The notes below the pieces were generated by a model. That model had not been told where the DNA came from. It ran no database searches and saw only the letters and a program-made list of their open reading frames with translations. From Garcia nutans (Eukaryota; Streptophyta; Magnoliopsida; Malpighiales; Euphorbiaceae), in NCBI GenBank assembly GCA_947685225.1, contig CANTUV010000004.1, positions 18,135,001 through 18,199,000 on the forward strand: a stretch of DNA of 64,000 nucleotides, read 5' to 3'. The number at the start of each line of letters is the position of its first letter. Within the stretch, counting starts at the first letter, position 1. The position numbers and the translations under genes are program-made. Shown piece by piece: positions 1 through 13,070 of the stretch.

Positions 1-1077
1 GTGGGATGTGAAATGAAGCTATAAAACATTTTTGAATACCCCCACGGTCGTGGCATTCAAAGGCCATGCTCGTGGCATTCAAATTCCATGCTCATGGCAT
101 TCATTTTTCTTCTGCCTCTTCACCATTTTCACATGAAACAGCTTCACTTTAAAGCCCACAGTTGTGGCCTTTCATGGCCACTCCCATGGCATCCTAGAAT
201 CACTCTTTCACACCATTTTTATCAACATAACACACACATATCAACTTAGTATAATGTAAACCAAAGACAAGAGCATTATCTAAGTTTATACTTACCTTTT
301 TGAAGCACAAATTGGAGAAACAACTCCTTTGCACAATAATTTCTCCCAATCTTTTACTTCCTTCTATTAGTTCCTTCACTCAAATCAATCAACCCCTAAT
401 CAATTTATAAATTCAAAATGATATTAATAACTCATATAAGCATCTATAAACCCTTTTTTAACCTTCACTAACTTAGAATTAGCTAAACCCCCTTATAAAA
501 CTTTAATATTCAATTACTAGCCCTAACTATAGCCAACATCATTCCAAATCATTATCAAGTCTAGAATCACCATTACTACATCAATTTTATATTATAACTT
601 TCTATATGTTTCACTAAATCCCAATTCTCATTTCAATCCTACTAAAAAGAATCATCAAAAGTTAAGAAACTTACTTGTTACTTGAATTAAAACTCAAGCT
701 TCCTTCACCCCTTGTGAAAAACTAACTAAAATCATGATAATTTAAAAGATGAAAATCAATACCTCCAACCCATCATGGGATTCGGCCAAGGAGAAAAAGA
801 TGGAAGAAGGAAGATGAATTTTCTAGATAAATTTTGACTTTTAAATCATCTTTTTCCATATACATATATATATTATTAAATAATTAAGATTTTTATATAA
901 AATATTATTAATTTATATTTTATCCTTTTTACCATTTTACTCTTTTACCACTTTACTCTTACCCCTCTTTATATGTTATTTATATGTTGTATATATCTCT
1001 ATCTCTCCTATCTAAACCATCATCAATCTCTTACTAATTAATGTGTAAATAGATTCAATAAAAATTAAGGCATTACA
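1..1077 (-). repeat. 3' LTR of element 1 (partial)
   Basis: This matches the last half of the complete LTR at 5893-8157; for example, the opening of the window matches from about 7107. It ends in CATTACA, the inverted form of the TGTAATG start of the LTR in element sense. The rest lies beyond the left edge. Confidence 0.9.
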
Positions 1078-1113
1078 ATTTTCTCGCCCTTAAATAATTT
1101 CGTTGTCGAAATT
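1078..1113 (-). other. Polypurine tract and adjacent hairpin of element 1
   Basis: Directly against the LTR edge at 1077 the minus strand reads AAGGGCGAGAAAAT, a polypurine tract that would prime plus-strand DNA synthesis. Next to it, 1096-1102 (AATTTCG) and 1107-1113 (CGAAATT) form a perfect 7-bp stem with a 4-nt loop. The same arrangement recurs at 25017-25052 and, with other bases, at 19563-19601. Confidence 0.8.
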
Positions 1114-1121
1114 ACCTGTAA

Positions 1122-4100
1122 TTACCTCTGAAATAATTGTGGGTATTGGCTCTGCTGCACTTGTTCACTCTCCTAAGTAGCTTCTTCCGTTGAGTGATTC
1201 CTCCATAAAACCTTCACCAGAGGCACTTTCTTATTTCTTATCTCCTTCACTTCTCATGCCAAGATTGCTACAGGTTCTTCTTCATAACTTAGGTCTGGAT
1301 TCACCTCAATAGAATCAACTGATAATATATGAGACGAGTCTGACCTATATCTTTGCAGCATAGAAACATGAAATACATTGTGAATTCTATCTAACTCCAA
1401 TGGCAATGCTAATTTGTAGGAAACTTGTCCAACTCTTTCTAACACTTCATATGGGCCAATAAAATGTAAGCTTAGTTTTCCTTTTCTTCCAAATCTCAAC
1501 ACCTTCTTCCATGGAGACACTTTTAAAAATACTTTGTCAGTTACCTTAAACTCTATATCTTTTCTCTTTAAATCAGAGTAAGATTTCTATCAGTCTGACA
1601 ATGCTTTCAGCCTATTCTGAATTATTTTCACTTTCTCTTCTATTTCTTTAATCAATTCAGGACCTACTATCTTCCTTTCTCCAACGTCATCCCAATATAA
1701 AGGTGTTCTACATTTCTCCCATATAGAGCTTCATACGGTGCCATACCAATACTAGATTGATAGCTATTATTATATGAAAACTTAACTAATGGCAAGTGTT
1801 TATCCCAACTTCCAACAAAATCAATAACATAACTTCTCAACATATCCTCCAATACTAATATCACTCTTTCAAACTGTCCATCAGTTTTAGGGTGGAAAGC
1901 AATACTAAAATGTAATCGAGTACCCAATGCACCTTGCAAACTCTTCCAAAATCTTAAGGTGAATCTAGGATCTCGATCCCACACCAATGAAATTGAAACC
2001 CTATGTAATCTTACAATTTCACAGATATAAACTTTTGCTAACTTATCAAGGGAGTAATCCATCCCCACCGGTAAAAATTGAGTGATTTTGTCCTTCTATC
2101 CACAATTACTCAGATTGCATCATACTTTTTCTAGGTCAAAGGTAATCCGGTAACAAAATCCATGGGTACCCTATCCCACTTCCATTCGAGCACCAATAAG
2201 GGCTGTAACAATCCAGAAGGAACCTGGTGTTTAGCCTTTATCCTCTGACAAGTGAGACACTTAGATATAAATTCTGCTATATCTCTCTTCATACCCTTTC
2301 AGGAGTAATGTTATTTTAAATCTTGATACATTTTAGTACTCCTATGGTGCATAGCATAAGCCGATTGATGTGCCTCCTCTAAAATCTTCTTCCTAGATTC
2401 TACATCTTCTGATACACACAATCATGTTCTATACCTCACATTACCATCATCTCCAATTTGAAAGTCTCCACTCTCCCCCCTTAAGGAAGTTTTGCATAAT
2501 TTTCTGGATCTTCGCATCTTCCTTTTGTGTTTCCTTAATTTGCTCCAAGAGTAATGGCTTAAATTGAAATTGTGCCACAAGTGCACCATCATTCCCAACT
2601 TCAAATCTAGCATGTAAGGTTCTCAATTCAACCAACAACATGAGAGAATAGGCAGTCAACCCTGCCATAGACTTTTTACTCAAAGCATCTACGACTATAT
2701 TAGCCTTACCCGGATGATAATCAATTAAACAATCATAATATGTAATCAAATCCAACCATCGTCTTTGCTGAAGATTCAACTATTTTTGCACACCCAAATA
2801 CTTCAAACTTTTATGATCTGTATAGATAAAAAAAATTTCCCCATATAGATAATGTCACCAAATCTTTAATGCAAACACTATAGCTGCCAACTCTAGATCA
2901 TGGGTCGGGTAATTTAACTCATGTGTTTTCAACTGTCTAGAGGCATAGGCAATAACTCTACCCTCTTGCATCAACACAAAGCCCAAACCATTATGTGAGG
3001 CATCACTATATATCACATATGGTTTGCTTTCTACATGTAGAGTAAGAACATGAACCTGAGTCAACATATCTCTTAGTTGTTCGAAACCCATTTGACATCT
3101 GTCTGTCCATACAAATTTCACCCTTTTTTGAAGTAATTTAGTGAGTGGCATGGCTATCATAGAAAACCCCTTTACAAATTGACAGTAATGACCTGCTAAT
3201 CCCAGAAAACTCCTCACTTCTATAACATTTTTAGGTGGACTCCAATTCAAGATTTCCTCAACTTTACTTGGGTCTACTCTAATCCCTTCTACTGAAACAA
3301 CATGCCCGAAGAAAGTTACTTGATCTAACCAAAACTCAAACTTGGATAATTTTGCAAACAATTTCTTCTCCCTTAATGTCTGTAATACAATCTGTAAGTG
3401 TCTATCATGATCCTCCTTACAACACGAATACACTAAAATATCATCAATGAACACCACTGCAAATTGATCCAAATAAGTTCAAAAAATCTGATTCATTAGA
3501 TCTATGAAAGCCGCTGGTGCATGTGTCAACCCAAAAGGCATCACAAGAAATTCATAGTGTCCATACCTCGTACAAAAAGAAGTCTTGTGCCCATCTACCT
3601 CTTTAACTCTCAATTGATGATATCATGATCTCAAATCAATTTTAGAAAACACAGCTGCTCTTTTCAATTGATCAAAGAGATCATCAATATGAGGTAATGG
3701 ATATTTATTCTTGATGGTTATCTTATTCAACTGCCAATAATCAATACATAATCTCAAGGTACCATCCTTCTTTTTAACAAACAATACATGTGATCCCCAA
3801 AATGAAATACTAGAGTGTATACAAATTTCTTATCTAGCAATTCCTATGATTACATCTTCAACTCCTTCAAATCTGTTGGTGCCATTCGATAAGGGGTCAT
3901 AAAAATAGGAATGGTACCCGGCATCACATTGATACTAAACTCCACATCTTTCACCGGAGGTAACCCTGGTAACTCATCTGGGAATACATTCAGAATTTCA
4001 GCCACTGTAGGAATACTGTCGAGCTTAGACTTCTCTATTCTAATATCCACCACATGTTCCAAATAGGCCTTACACCCATTCCTTATCATCTTTCTCGCAG

Positions 4101-4578
4101 CCACTATAGAAATAAAAGTAGACAAGAGGTGCCTTGACTCACCTCTCACTACCACTTCTTTTCTCTTAAATGTTCTTAGAGTAACATTCTTCTGTTGATA
4201 GTCAACTACATATTTACGCCTTGACAAACAATCCATACCCAAAATAAGATCATACTCCCTAAAGGGCATCTCAATCAAATTACCGAGAAATTCCTCATCT
4301 TGCACCACAACTAGACTATCTCAATAAACTTTACTAACTACCACACTATGCTCTAAGGGATTAGTCACCAATACATCAAATCCTAAAGATTCATATTGCA
4401 CGCCACTCATAGGAAAAACTGATGCACTAATATATGAATGGGTAGATACAGGATCTATCAATGCATGCATAGGGGTACCAAATAAAGAAAATGTACCAGC
4501 TATGACATCTGAAGCATCCGGTTCCTTTTGCATCATGTAAACTCTCTGAGCAGCTCTAGTCTCCTCTGGCCTGCTCAC
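1122..4578 (-). pseudogene. Broken pol of element 1 (protease, RT, RNase H, integrase, chromodomain)
   Basis: Sense order runs from high to low coordinates. The protease piece (about 4321-4578) has ALIDPVSTHSYIS where the family has an aspartate-serine-glycine type active site, so it is altered. The RT piece begins near 4308 and keeps FIDD near 3440. RNase H (2855-3400) shows YSDASHNG and DLELAA. The zinc-binding region is around 2200-2450. The integrase core (1667-2068) keeps WDRDPRFT and HPKTDGQFE. The C-terminal part (1254-1520) is followed by a chromodomain motif, VKVLWRNHSTEEAT, at about 1160-1240. Stops and frame changes separate most pieces; in the chromodomain TGA replaces an expected arginine and TAG an expected tryptophan. 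Non-functional. Confidence 0.9.
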
Positions 4579-5715
4579 AGATGTCGAATCTCCTCTCTGG
4601 CTAGCTCCAAATCTACCACCTCATCCTCCCTTACCTCCTCTACTACTCTGTTTGGATCTTGTTGTATCAGATGATCTCTTATCTGGTGGCTTTGACAATC
4701 CCTAATAAAATGACCTGAAGATCCACACACAACCTCTGAAATTAGCTTTCCAACAAACCCCCCCCCCCCCCTATGCATTCAACCACATTATGCGCAGGTA
4801 GGTGGTCGAGACCTACGAGAACCTGAAGTCAGTGTGCTAGCTACTAATGTTGTAGGTCTCAGCCTCTGCTACTATGATCTGCCTAACTGTCCCTGGCCTC
4901 TACTAGATCTCTGAGGATAACCACCTCTACCTCTCTTTGAAGATGAGGAACCTGTCTTTATTAGTGCTCTTCTAACTCTGCTTTCTTCTACCCTCAGTGC
5001 AGCTACAAGCCCTTGATCTTCCTCTACATTCCATGCAGGTTCTACCATCTTGGAAAATCATCATAGTGAACCGCTATGACTTGACATATAATAGACGGCT
5101 TCAACCCTTCTTCAAATCTTCTACACTGGTCCATTTCATCTATCAGAATGCCACCTGCATATTTACTCAAATAAAGAAATTCTTTCTGATACTCATCAAT
5201 TGTCTTGTCTCCTTGCATTAAGTTAAGAAACTCCTTCTTCTTCTTGTCTTTATACTCTTGAGAGATATATTTCTTCCCAAACTTCCTTAAAAAATCACCA
5301 TACATCAAAACTGGGGGTTGCCTCAATCCATCATCCGCCAATCATACGCATCTTCTTGCAGAAGAGACAAGGCATAATCAAATTTCTCTTCCGCAGTAGC
5401 CTACAATTTGACAATCACTCTCTCAATTTGATCCAACCACTACTCAGCGTTCGCTGGATCCGCAGTGCCTACAAAGTTGGTAGCCCCAAACTTCCTCAAT
5501 TTCTCATATTTCCTAATCAGCTGCTGCTACTATTGAGTTGGGGCATGACATAACAATTCCATTATCTGTTGTACCCAAACTGGTGGAATTTCTAGCATTG
5601 CTAGTCTAACTGACAACGATGCCTCCCCACCAGCTTTTGTACTTATTCCAGCCATACCTTCCCCTAGAGAAAATCTCTCTACACTATCCTCATCTAATTT
5701 ATGAGATCGAGACAT
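4575..5715 (-). pseudogene. Broken gag of element 1
   Basis: The start is the ATG at 5715 (MSRSHKLDED), reading into IPPVWVQQIMELL, which matches the gag start of element 2 (IPPIWVQQMVELL). A stop follows near 5530. The retrotransposon gag core resumes in another frame at 5042-5341 (FGKKYISQEYKDKKKKEFL, then TIDEYQKEFLYLSKYAG). A CCHC zinc knuckle (CGSSGHFIRDC) lies near 4700-4745. A run of about 14 C at 4758-4771 beside the knuckle is a likely slippage site. Gag would form the particle that packages the element RNA; this copy cannot. Confidence 0.85.
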
Positions 5716-5872
5716 CTCTACTACCTATATTTGTTACAAGATTAAAGATTGTCACATTAAAGATCAATTGAAATGCTTATGCATATGCATGTACAACACT
5801 TTTAAAATCAACTTTGAAATTCCCTCTTTTTCTCTCACTTAAAACCTACCTAGGTTAAGAATCTCAAACCTA

Positions 5873-5885
5873 GACTCTGATACCA
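5873..5885 (-). other. Primer-binding site (initiator Met tRNA), element 1
   Basis: On the minus strand 5885-5873 reads TGGTATCAGAGTC, matching the usual plant LTR primer site complementary to the 3' end of initiator methionine tRNA except near its end. It sits 7 bp inside the LTR edge at 5893, as expected for a 5' LTR on the right. This fixes the element's orientation. Confidence 0.9.
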
Positions 5886-5892
5886 AAATAAA

Positions 5893-8157
5893 TGTAACAC
5901 CCTCATAACCGACCCGCACATAGTATACATACCTTCGGATATGTAGTCGCACAGATAAGGTATAAGAGCATTACCAAAATGTTATTATTGTATTTTATCA
6001 CCCTACGTCATTTAGTTGCTAGTTTATAGTATTATATAAATAAATAAATAGGTATATGATAAATAAATAAATCTATAGAAATTTTTTCCAGAGTTTCATT
6101 TAAAATACGATTATGACCAAATCCAATCAACTCAGCCTGTGAATAACCAATAGTTCTCAAAATGTTTCCATACACTCACATCCCTAAATCCCATGTTTTC
6201 TTACCAACATTTATAAATATGTGAACATGATATTACTTATATACAAAACATCTTTAAATCATATTTCAATTCATTATATTTTACAAAATAGATATTACAT
6301 CTACATCAACTCAAAAGAATATTTACATGCTATGCTTAGACTTTATTTGTGGCAATCAGAGACTTCTATTATCCAACCTCTAACTAGACCTATACTGGTC
6401 TAGAAAGACTTCTAGCTTCTATCATGTCACCTACGTGATAAATGAATAGTGCTAAGCCTAAAGCTCAGCGGTATATACTTGATAATGCAATATTACTATG
6501 AAAAATGTATATGAACATACATAAGGTTTTAATGTTACATACATTCTCATCTTTATTTTACAAATAAACATAAACAACCATCATGCATTTAACCCAACAA
6601 TCTTATATATTAACCTAGTTCCAGAACCACTGCTTTAGCCTATCTCACCAATAATGACACATTTGTGTCCCGCCAGTGGATGAAATTAAATCTATGGCAC
6701 CCAATGTCTCATCCACAGCGTAATCATCAATATGAGACCTCATGTATCTCACTCAGGGGTGTAGTAACGTCTCTGTGACACCCAGTGTCTCACTCCATCG
6801 CGTATGGCATGCTAATCACCAAACGTAATCTTGTGGAAACTAGGTAAAGTATAAGACAACAAACAACATTCCACAATTAACATATATGAGTCATTCAGCA
6901 TGTGACACATCGACACACCAACAATTAACATAATCAACATATTTTATCATAATTTTGTACTTTATAATTACATATATATTTTTAATACAATATATATATA
7001 AAGAAATAGCTATGCAGCCATTTATTACACCCATATGTGCAAAATACAGCAATTAATGTTAACAAACCAACCCTAAGGTCGTGGCATCCAATAGCCACGC
7101 CTGTGCAATGTGAAATGAAGCTTTAAAACATCTTTGAATACCCCCACAGTCGTGGCATGCAAAGGCCATGCCCGTGGCTTTCATTTTTCTTCTACCTCTT
7201 TACCATTTTCACACGAAACAACTTCACTTCAAAGCCCAACCCCATGGCCCTGCATGGCCATGCGCATGGCATCCCATAATTACTCTTTCACACCATTTTT
7301 CATCAACATAACACACACATGTCAACTTAGTATGATGCAAACCAAAGATAAGAGCATTATCTAAGTATATACTTACCCTTTTGAAGCACAAATTGGAGAA
7401 ACAACTCCTTTGCACAATAATTTCTCCCAATCTTTCAGTTCCCTCTATTAGTTCCTTCACACAAATCAATTAGCCCCTAATCAATTTATAAATTCAAAAT
7501 GATATTAATAACTCATATAAGCATCTATAAACCCCTTTTTAACCCTCTCTAACTTAGAATTAAATAAACTCTCCTTACAAAACTCTAATATTCAATTACT
7601 AGCCCTAACTATAGCCAACATCATTCCAAATCATTATCAAGTCTAGAATCACCATTACTACATCAATTTTATATTATAACTTTCTATACATTTCACTAAA
7701 TCCCAATTCTCATATCAATCTTTCTAAAAAGAATCATCAAAAGTTAAAAAACTTACTTGTTACTTGAACTAAAACTCAAGCTTCTTTCACCCCTTGTAAA
7801 AAACTAACTAAAATCTTGATAATTCAAAAGATGAAAATCAAAACCTCCAATCTGCCATGGGATTTGACCAAGGAGGAAAAGATGGAAGAAGGAAGATGAA
7901 TTTTCTAGATAAACTCTGACTTTTAAATCATCTTTTCCTATATACATATAAATTATTAAATAATTAAGATTTTTATATAAAATATTATTAATTTATATTT
8001 TAACCTTTTTACCATTTTACTCTTTTACCACTTTACTCTTACCCCCTCTTTATATGTTATTTATATATTGTATATATCTCTATCTCTCCTATCTAAACCA
8101 TCATCAATCTCTTACTAATTAATGTATAAATAGATTCAATAAAAATTAGGCATTACA
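5893..8157 (-). repeat. 5' LTR of element 1 (complete, 2265 bp)
   Basis: It starts TGTAACACCC and ends CATTACA, giving TG...CA termini. It carries the conserved LTR double hairpin (6384-6469), phrases built on GTGTCTCAC between about 6640 and 6810, and a pyrimidine-rich stretch near 7330-7480. As the 5' LTR it would have carried the promoter. Confidence 0.9.
6384..6469 (-). promoter_or_regulatory. Conserved LTR double hairpin, element 1
   Basis: Stem A: CTAGACC (6384-6390) pairs with GGTCTAG (6397-6403) over a 6-nt loop. Stem B: GCTAAGC (6451-6457) pairs with GCTCAGC (6463-6469) with one mismatch. A GTCAC motif lies between them. The function is not known; its position inside the LTR suggests a leader or promoter role. 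Confidence 0.6.
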
Positions 8158-8377
8158 ACACCTGGATTACACATCTATCAATCTAAAATTTTTGTGTGGG
8201 CAGTTGTAGAATAAAGTCCTCAATTTTGCATTCTCAGATCATCCGCTTAACTGGAGGGGGTGTTTTTTTGTACCACTCACGAGCTTTATAGATACATCTG
8301 CCACCACAGACATCACAGCTGTCAAACTATCACAAAACAGATAAGTCATAATTTGTCTTTTTTATGCATACAAGGTA

Positions 8378-8720
8378 AGTAAATAGGTCTTAGTAATTTA
8401 TTTTATAGCATTTTTATTATTTCTTTAATGATAAATAAGTCCTGATAATTAATTTTTCCTTAGTAATAAATAGGTGCTAGTAATTTATTTTATAGCATTG
8501 TTTACTTAACAATAAATAAGTCCTAATAATAAATTTTTCCTTAGTAATAAATAGGACCTATTAATTTATTTTATAGAATTTTAATTTTTTTTCCTTAGTG
8601 ATAAATAGGTCCTAGTAATAATTTATCTTAGGTATTTTTTTTTCTTAGTGCTTTATTTTTCTAAGAAAGTTTTCTTTAATACATGCAAAATAAATAGGTC
8701 TTGGTAATTTATTTTAGGCA
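8378..8720. repeat. Imperfect AT-rich repeats
   Basis: The phrases ATAAATAGGTCCTAGTAATT and ATTTATTTTATAGCATT recur about five times with irregular spacing, alternating with ATAAGTCCTAATAAT. It looks like a degenerate tandem array. Confidence 0.6.
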
Positions 8721-9153
8721 TCCTAATTTTTCTTTAATATTTTCTTTAATGAATTTTCTTCGAACATTTACTAATATAATTTGTCTTTTAAGTGTTTAAA
8801 TTGCAGTAAAATGATAAAAGGATAGCACTTACATGAGATTTTTCTCCCTAACTATGGTGTTGAGATAATGCAGCCAAAATTGAAACCCTAACATGTTTGT
8901 GGGTCCGAATATGACGTAATAACTCAGTATTTGCATGAGTACCAGTCCTAAAAGTGCGATGAATTCGGTCCATTTGCAAAGAGTAAATTAAGGAAGTTAC
9001 AAATTGAAGATATGCTTAAGATGAAGAAACAAAGGAGAACATTGAATTATTTGTAGCTCTCTGGATGATAAGCGGGTTTTGAAGTAGATTGTTAAAAGAC
9101 TATACTGGCCTTTATATAGAGAAAGGAGATTGGTTTGGCTTATGACGAAGTGA

Positions 9154-9263
<110 letters not shown>

Positions 9264-9811
9264 AGCAAAAGAAAAGGAAAAAGAAAAAAAACAAACAAAA
9301 AAGTAAAAGCAAAAGAAAATTATTACACTAAAATGGGTGAATAAATAAAAGTAAATAAGAAAGAAATAATAATTCATCTGAGCCAAATAAAGCTAGATTT
9401 CTTTTGGTAATATATGAATTATTGGCCCAAAGTAAAGTTTAACCAAATAATTCATCTAAATTTACAGAGTCAAGACACCTTCGATGTTTAATTACAGAGT
9501 ATAAATAATAATTCATTTAATTTTCAGCATTTATACTTGTCTAAAAATAATTTTTACCAATAAAAATATTTTTCCATGGAGGAGACAAGGGTATATAAAG
9601 AGGTACTCACCACAGGATACAATAAAAAAATAGCCAAATTTTTTGCTAACTTTTGAAATTCATTTTTTAAAAATATTACAGGTTTACTGAGGCACCTAGA
9701 CTTTTTTCAAAGAAGATAAAAATTTTAATCCAGATTTTTTTAAAGTGTCTAACACGGATTGCCTACGGTTACAGCAAAATTCCAGACATATATCAATAGA
9801 ATTTCTAGAAA

Positions 9812-10075
9812 CTCAAATTTATTAAAGCATCTACTCGAAGGTCCTGAGTTTATTTAAAGCACTCGGACCAGCTCGGATCTATTGAAGCATCCGCTTAAAG
9901 GTCCCAAGTTTATTTGAAGCACTTGAACCAACTTGGATTTATTAAAGCATCCGCTCGAAGGACCTAAGTTTATTTGAAGCACTCGGACAAGCTTGGATTT
10001 ATTAAAGCATTCGCTCAAAAATCTTGAGTTTATTTGAAGCACTTGAACCAACTTGGATTTATTAAAGCATCCAAG
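9812..10075. repeat. 60-bp minisatellite, about 4 copies
   Basis: ATTAAAGCAT or ATTGAAGCAT starts at 9821, 9881, 9941, 10001 and 10061, an exact 60-bp period. Each unit also carries AGTTTATTTGAAGCAC. As 60 is a multiple of 3, it gives a spurious minus-strand frame of 20-residue repeats. Confidence 0.9.
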
Positions 10076-10385
10076 ATCAGTCCAGATTTATTGAAGCATA
10101 TAGCAAATCAAATTATTTTTCACTCTCTTTGAAAAAATTAAAGATCGTTCAAGAAGGGAAAGACTGAAGACCCTTAATTTTGGCCCCTAAGTAAATTTGA
10201 TATCAATTAAAAAGCTTAGGAAACCCACATTCTTAGATCGGTCCAAATAAGATCAAGACATGGCGAATTAACAATGACTCATGGTCAATTTTCCATGAGT
10301 CCATGACCAATTTTTTACCTGACCCGGCAATTTAATTTTGCGTAACGCTAATTAAACTAAGAATTTAAGATAAGAACGTGGTTTC

Positions 10386-12898
10386 TGTAACATCCATAAT
10401 TTTATAAAAATTAAATTAAATTAATAAGTTGGGAGTTGAATGAGGTGTTGGAAGTGAGAAAATATCATATATATGTGTGTGTGTGTGTGAAATATAATAA
10501 AAATATAGATTACATATAAATTCAAACATGAGTTAAAAAAAAGTCAACTGTTAAATAGTAAAAGAATGATAAAATGGTAATTTATAAAAATAAAAATAAA
10601 AAATAAAATAAAACTATTTTTGGATAGATGATGAAAATTAAAGACTTAAAATTGACTAAATAACTAATTAAATATTAATATTTTATTAATTAATAATTTT
10701 ATAATTATGTAAATTGGTAAAGGGTAAAATTGAAATTTGAGTAATATAAAACTATCCATCTTCTTCTTCTTCCCTACTCTCTCAAGCACGAAATTTTTGC
10801 CATAGATAAGGATTATTCTTGCTCCAAATACTAAATTTTAGAGATATTTTCAAGATTTAAGTGATTTTTGAAGGTTTTCCATTAAGTAAGCAAGCTTTTC
10901 TTACTTATTTTCAAGTTTTATGGATATACATGATTATGTATGAATTGGGTTTTTGGATGAATATTTTATAATTGTTGAAATGGATATGTACGATGTTATT
11001 TTGATGATTAAGTAAAGATTTTATGGTTAAATATTGGATTTGAATATGTTTAGTTGGAGTTTGGAAGAGGTAGTATGGAAGCTAGGGTTTTTGCAAGGGT
11101 TTTGCTAAAAAGGGATGGTAAATTTGCTTTTATAATTTTAATTGTGTTATTTTCTATTGTTAATGATATAAATAAGCTCAAATAACCATTTGGAATTAGT
11201 TATAATGAAAAACAAAAATTAAAGTGGCGTAAGGAAAAATTTTGGAATTATGAAGAAAATGTGATACATTATATTTTTAATGGTTAAAATGTGTTAGAAT
11301 ATAATGTATTAGATATATTTAAGCTTAAAACTCAATTTGGAATTGGTTGGAATGATTTTCCAATGTTAAAGTGCATTATGGTAAAAACTTGGAAAATTGT
11401 AGAATTATGCTTTAATTTATGTTTTAGGCTTTAAACACCTAGAAATGTGATGTTAATTGATTATGTTCATTCACATTTTCAATAGGTGTTGAATAGGTTG
11501 TTGTTTCATCAACCTATGGGTGAGGGATTTTTGGGTGTCTTGGAAGTGGAGTGGAGTTTTAAATCCATTTATTGCTTTAAAGAGGTTAGTACATACTTTG
11601 TTTATAATGTGTGTGATTGCATTGAGCTTTAGCATAAAACATTACATATGTTAAATGTGTTATGATACTTAATTTTTTATGAATACATATGTATGGCATT
11701 TTTTGAAGTAACAATACTTGATTTGGGTTAATTGTGGCATGATAAGCCAATTGAGAATGGATAAATGAAATGTTTGTGAAAAATGTGTAAAGTGCGAATT
11801 GTGTATTAAATTGTGGATATGTGCCACATTGGTATTGTATTTGATGATAATGTTGTTTTTGAGTTAAAAATATGAAAAGAAATGGAAATGGTAGAAAAAT
11901 ATGAGAAAAGAGAAATGTAAGAAACTATATTTGCATGTCACCTTATATAGAGATACAATTGGTGTCATGTATTTTTTAAGCCTTTGGGTGAGACACACTA
12001 GTATCATAGACATTATTACGCCTTCAGGTGAGACACGCTGGTGTTACATATTTTATACGCCTTTGGGTGAGACACGTTGGTGTCATAGATGATTGAGTTA
12101 GCCTAAGATACTATTTTTGGAACTTGACTAATATATAAGTATTTTTTGGGCCCAATGTATGTCGATGATTGTTGTATTATTAAAATGTGCAAAAAGAAAT
12201 AAATTGTCTGACAGTTTTATCATAATGCATTTACGGTATTGTATGTGTTACATTATTTATTTATTATACCAAAGTATGATAGAGCTAATTTGGAGAGTAT
12301 TGCTAGACCACACCAGGTCTAGATTATAGTTGTTTACTTTTGGAGTTTATCGAGCTGTCACAGACCATAGCCATCTGCATTTCATGTATATATTTTAAAC
12401 TTTGTGAAATTTACTTAAATATGAATATTATATTTATTACATGTATATGATGTAAATTATAAAAGGAAGTTTGGTTTTTAATGTTGAAAGTTTGAGAGAT
12501 GGATTATATGTATTGATATATATATATACAAACACTTGTGTATTATATGGTTATGTTGGAGATTTTGGAGAAATGAATGTGTTAGATGAATATTTGGGAG
12601 TGTATTTTAAATGCAAGTTGCATAAATTGGAATTTGGTGATATCCGAAATATAGACAAAACTCTAGCAACTTTTTTCCAAAGTTTCTCCTTTAAAATGTG
12701 TCTTTTTATATTTATATTACTGAGGAATATTTTTCTCTATTTAGTAAGAAATATATAAAGTTTTCTAAATAAGTATTTTAGAATAATGGAAGTTTTTAAA
12801 TGAAGGAAAAAAATGTGTGACTTTCTTATATTATGTATATGTATTTTATACATATAGGATGCATGTGTTATACTTATATGAGGTATAAGGGTGCTACA
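10386..12898 (+). repeat. 5' LTR of element 2 (2513 bp)
   Basis: It begins TGTAACATCC and ends GTGCTACA, directly followed by the primer site. Inside are a GT microsatellite near 10472-10490 and three copies of a block of about 45-50 bp built on CCTTTGGGTGAGACACG (11975-12090), a theme shared with the element 1 LTR. An inverted repeat, CTAGACC (12303-12309) with GGTCTAG (12316-12322), is the same stem A found in the other LTRs. The partner LTR is lost. Confidence 0.88.
12303..12322 (+). promoter_or_regulatory. LTR stem A hairpin, element 2
   Basis: A 7-bp perfect stem (CTAGACC/GGTCTAG) with a 6-nt loop, identical in both arms to the hairpin at 6384-6403. Stem B is not recognisable in this LTR. 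Confidence 0.6.
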
Positions 12899-12906
12899 AT
12901 TTATTT

Positions 12907-12919
12907 TGGTATCAGAGCC
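12907..12919 (+). other. Primer-binding site (initiator Met tRNA), element 2
   Basis: TGGTATCAGAGCC lies 8 bp after the LTR end and is a full match to the usual plant tRNA-iMet primer site. The following TAGGTTTGAGATTCT is shared with element 1. Confidence 0.93.
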
Positions 12920-13070
12920 TAGGTTTGAGATTCTCGGCCTAGATGGGTTTTTGGAGAGAGAGAAAATAGGATTTAAAATGTGATTTATCATAACATACAT
13001 GCATTGGCATTGGCATTTTATCTAGTCCTTGATGTGATGATTCCTTCTGTAATTATATATATTAGCTGTT

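Larger units (their letters stand above)
1..8157 (-). mobile_element. Decayed Ty3/gypsy chromovirus (Tekay/Del-like), element 1
   Basis: Seen: two copies of one LTR (1-1077, cut by the window edge, and 5893-8157) flank an internal region 1078-5892 read on the minus strand. In sense order it has a primer-binding site, gag with zinc knuckle, protease, reverse transcriptase, RNase H, integrase, a chromodomain-like tail and a polypurine tract. PR-RT-RH-INT order is that of Ty3/gypsy, and a C-terminal chromodomain marks chromoviruses. The integrase tail (FIGPYEVLERVG, then NVFHVSMLQRY) resembles the Tekay/Del clade. The frame is broken by many stops and shifts, so the element cannot make its own proteins. 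The left target duplication lies outside the window. Confidence 0.92.
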
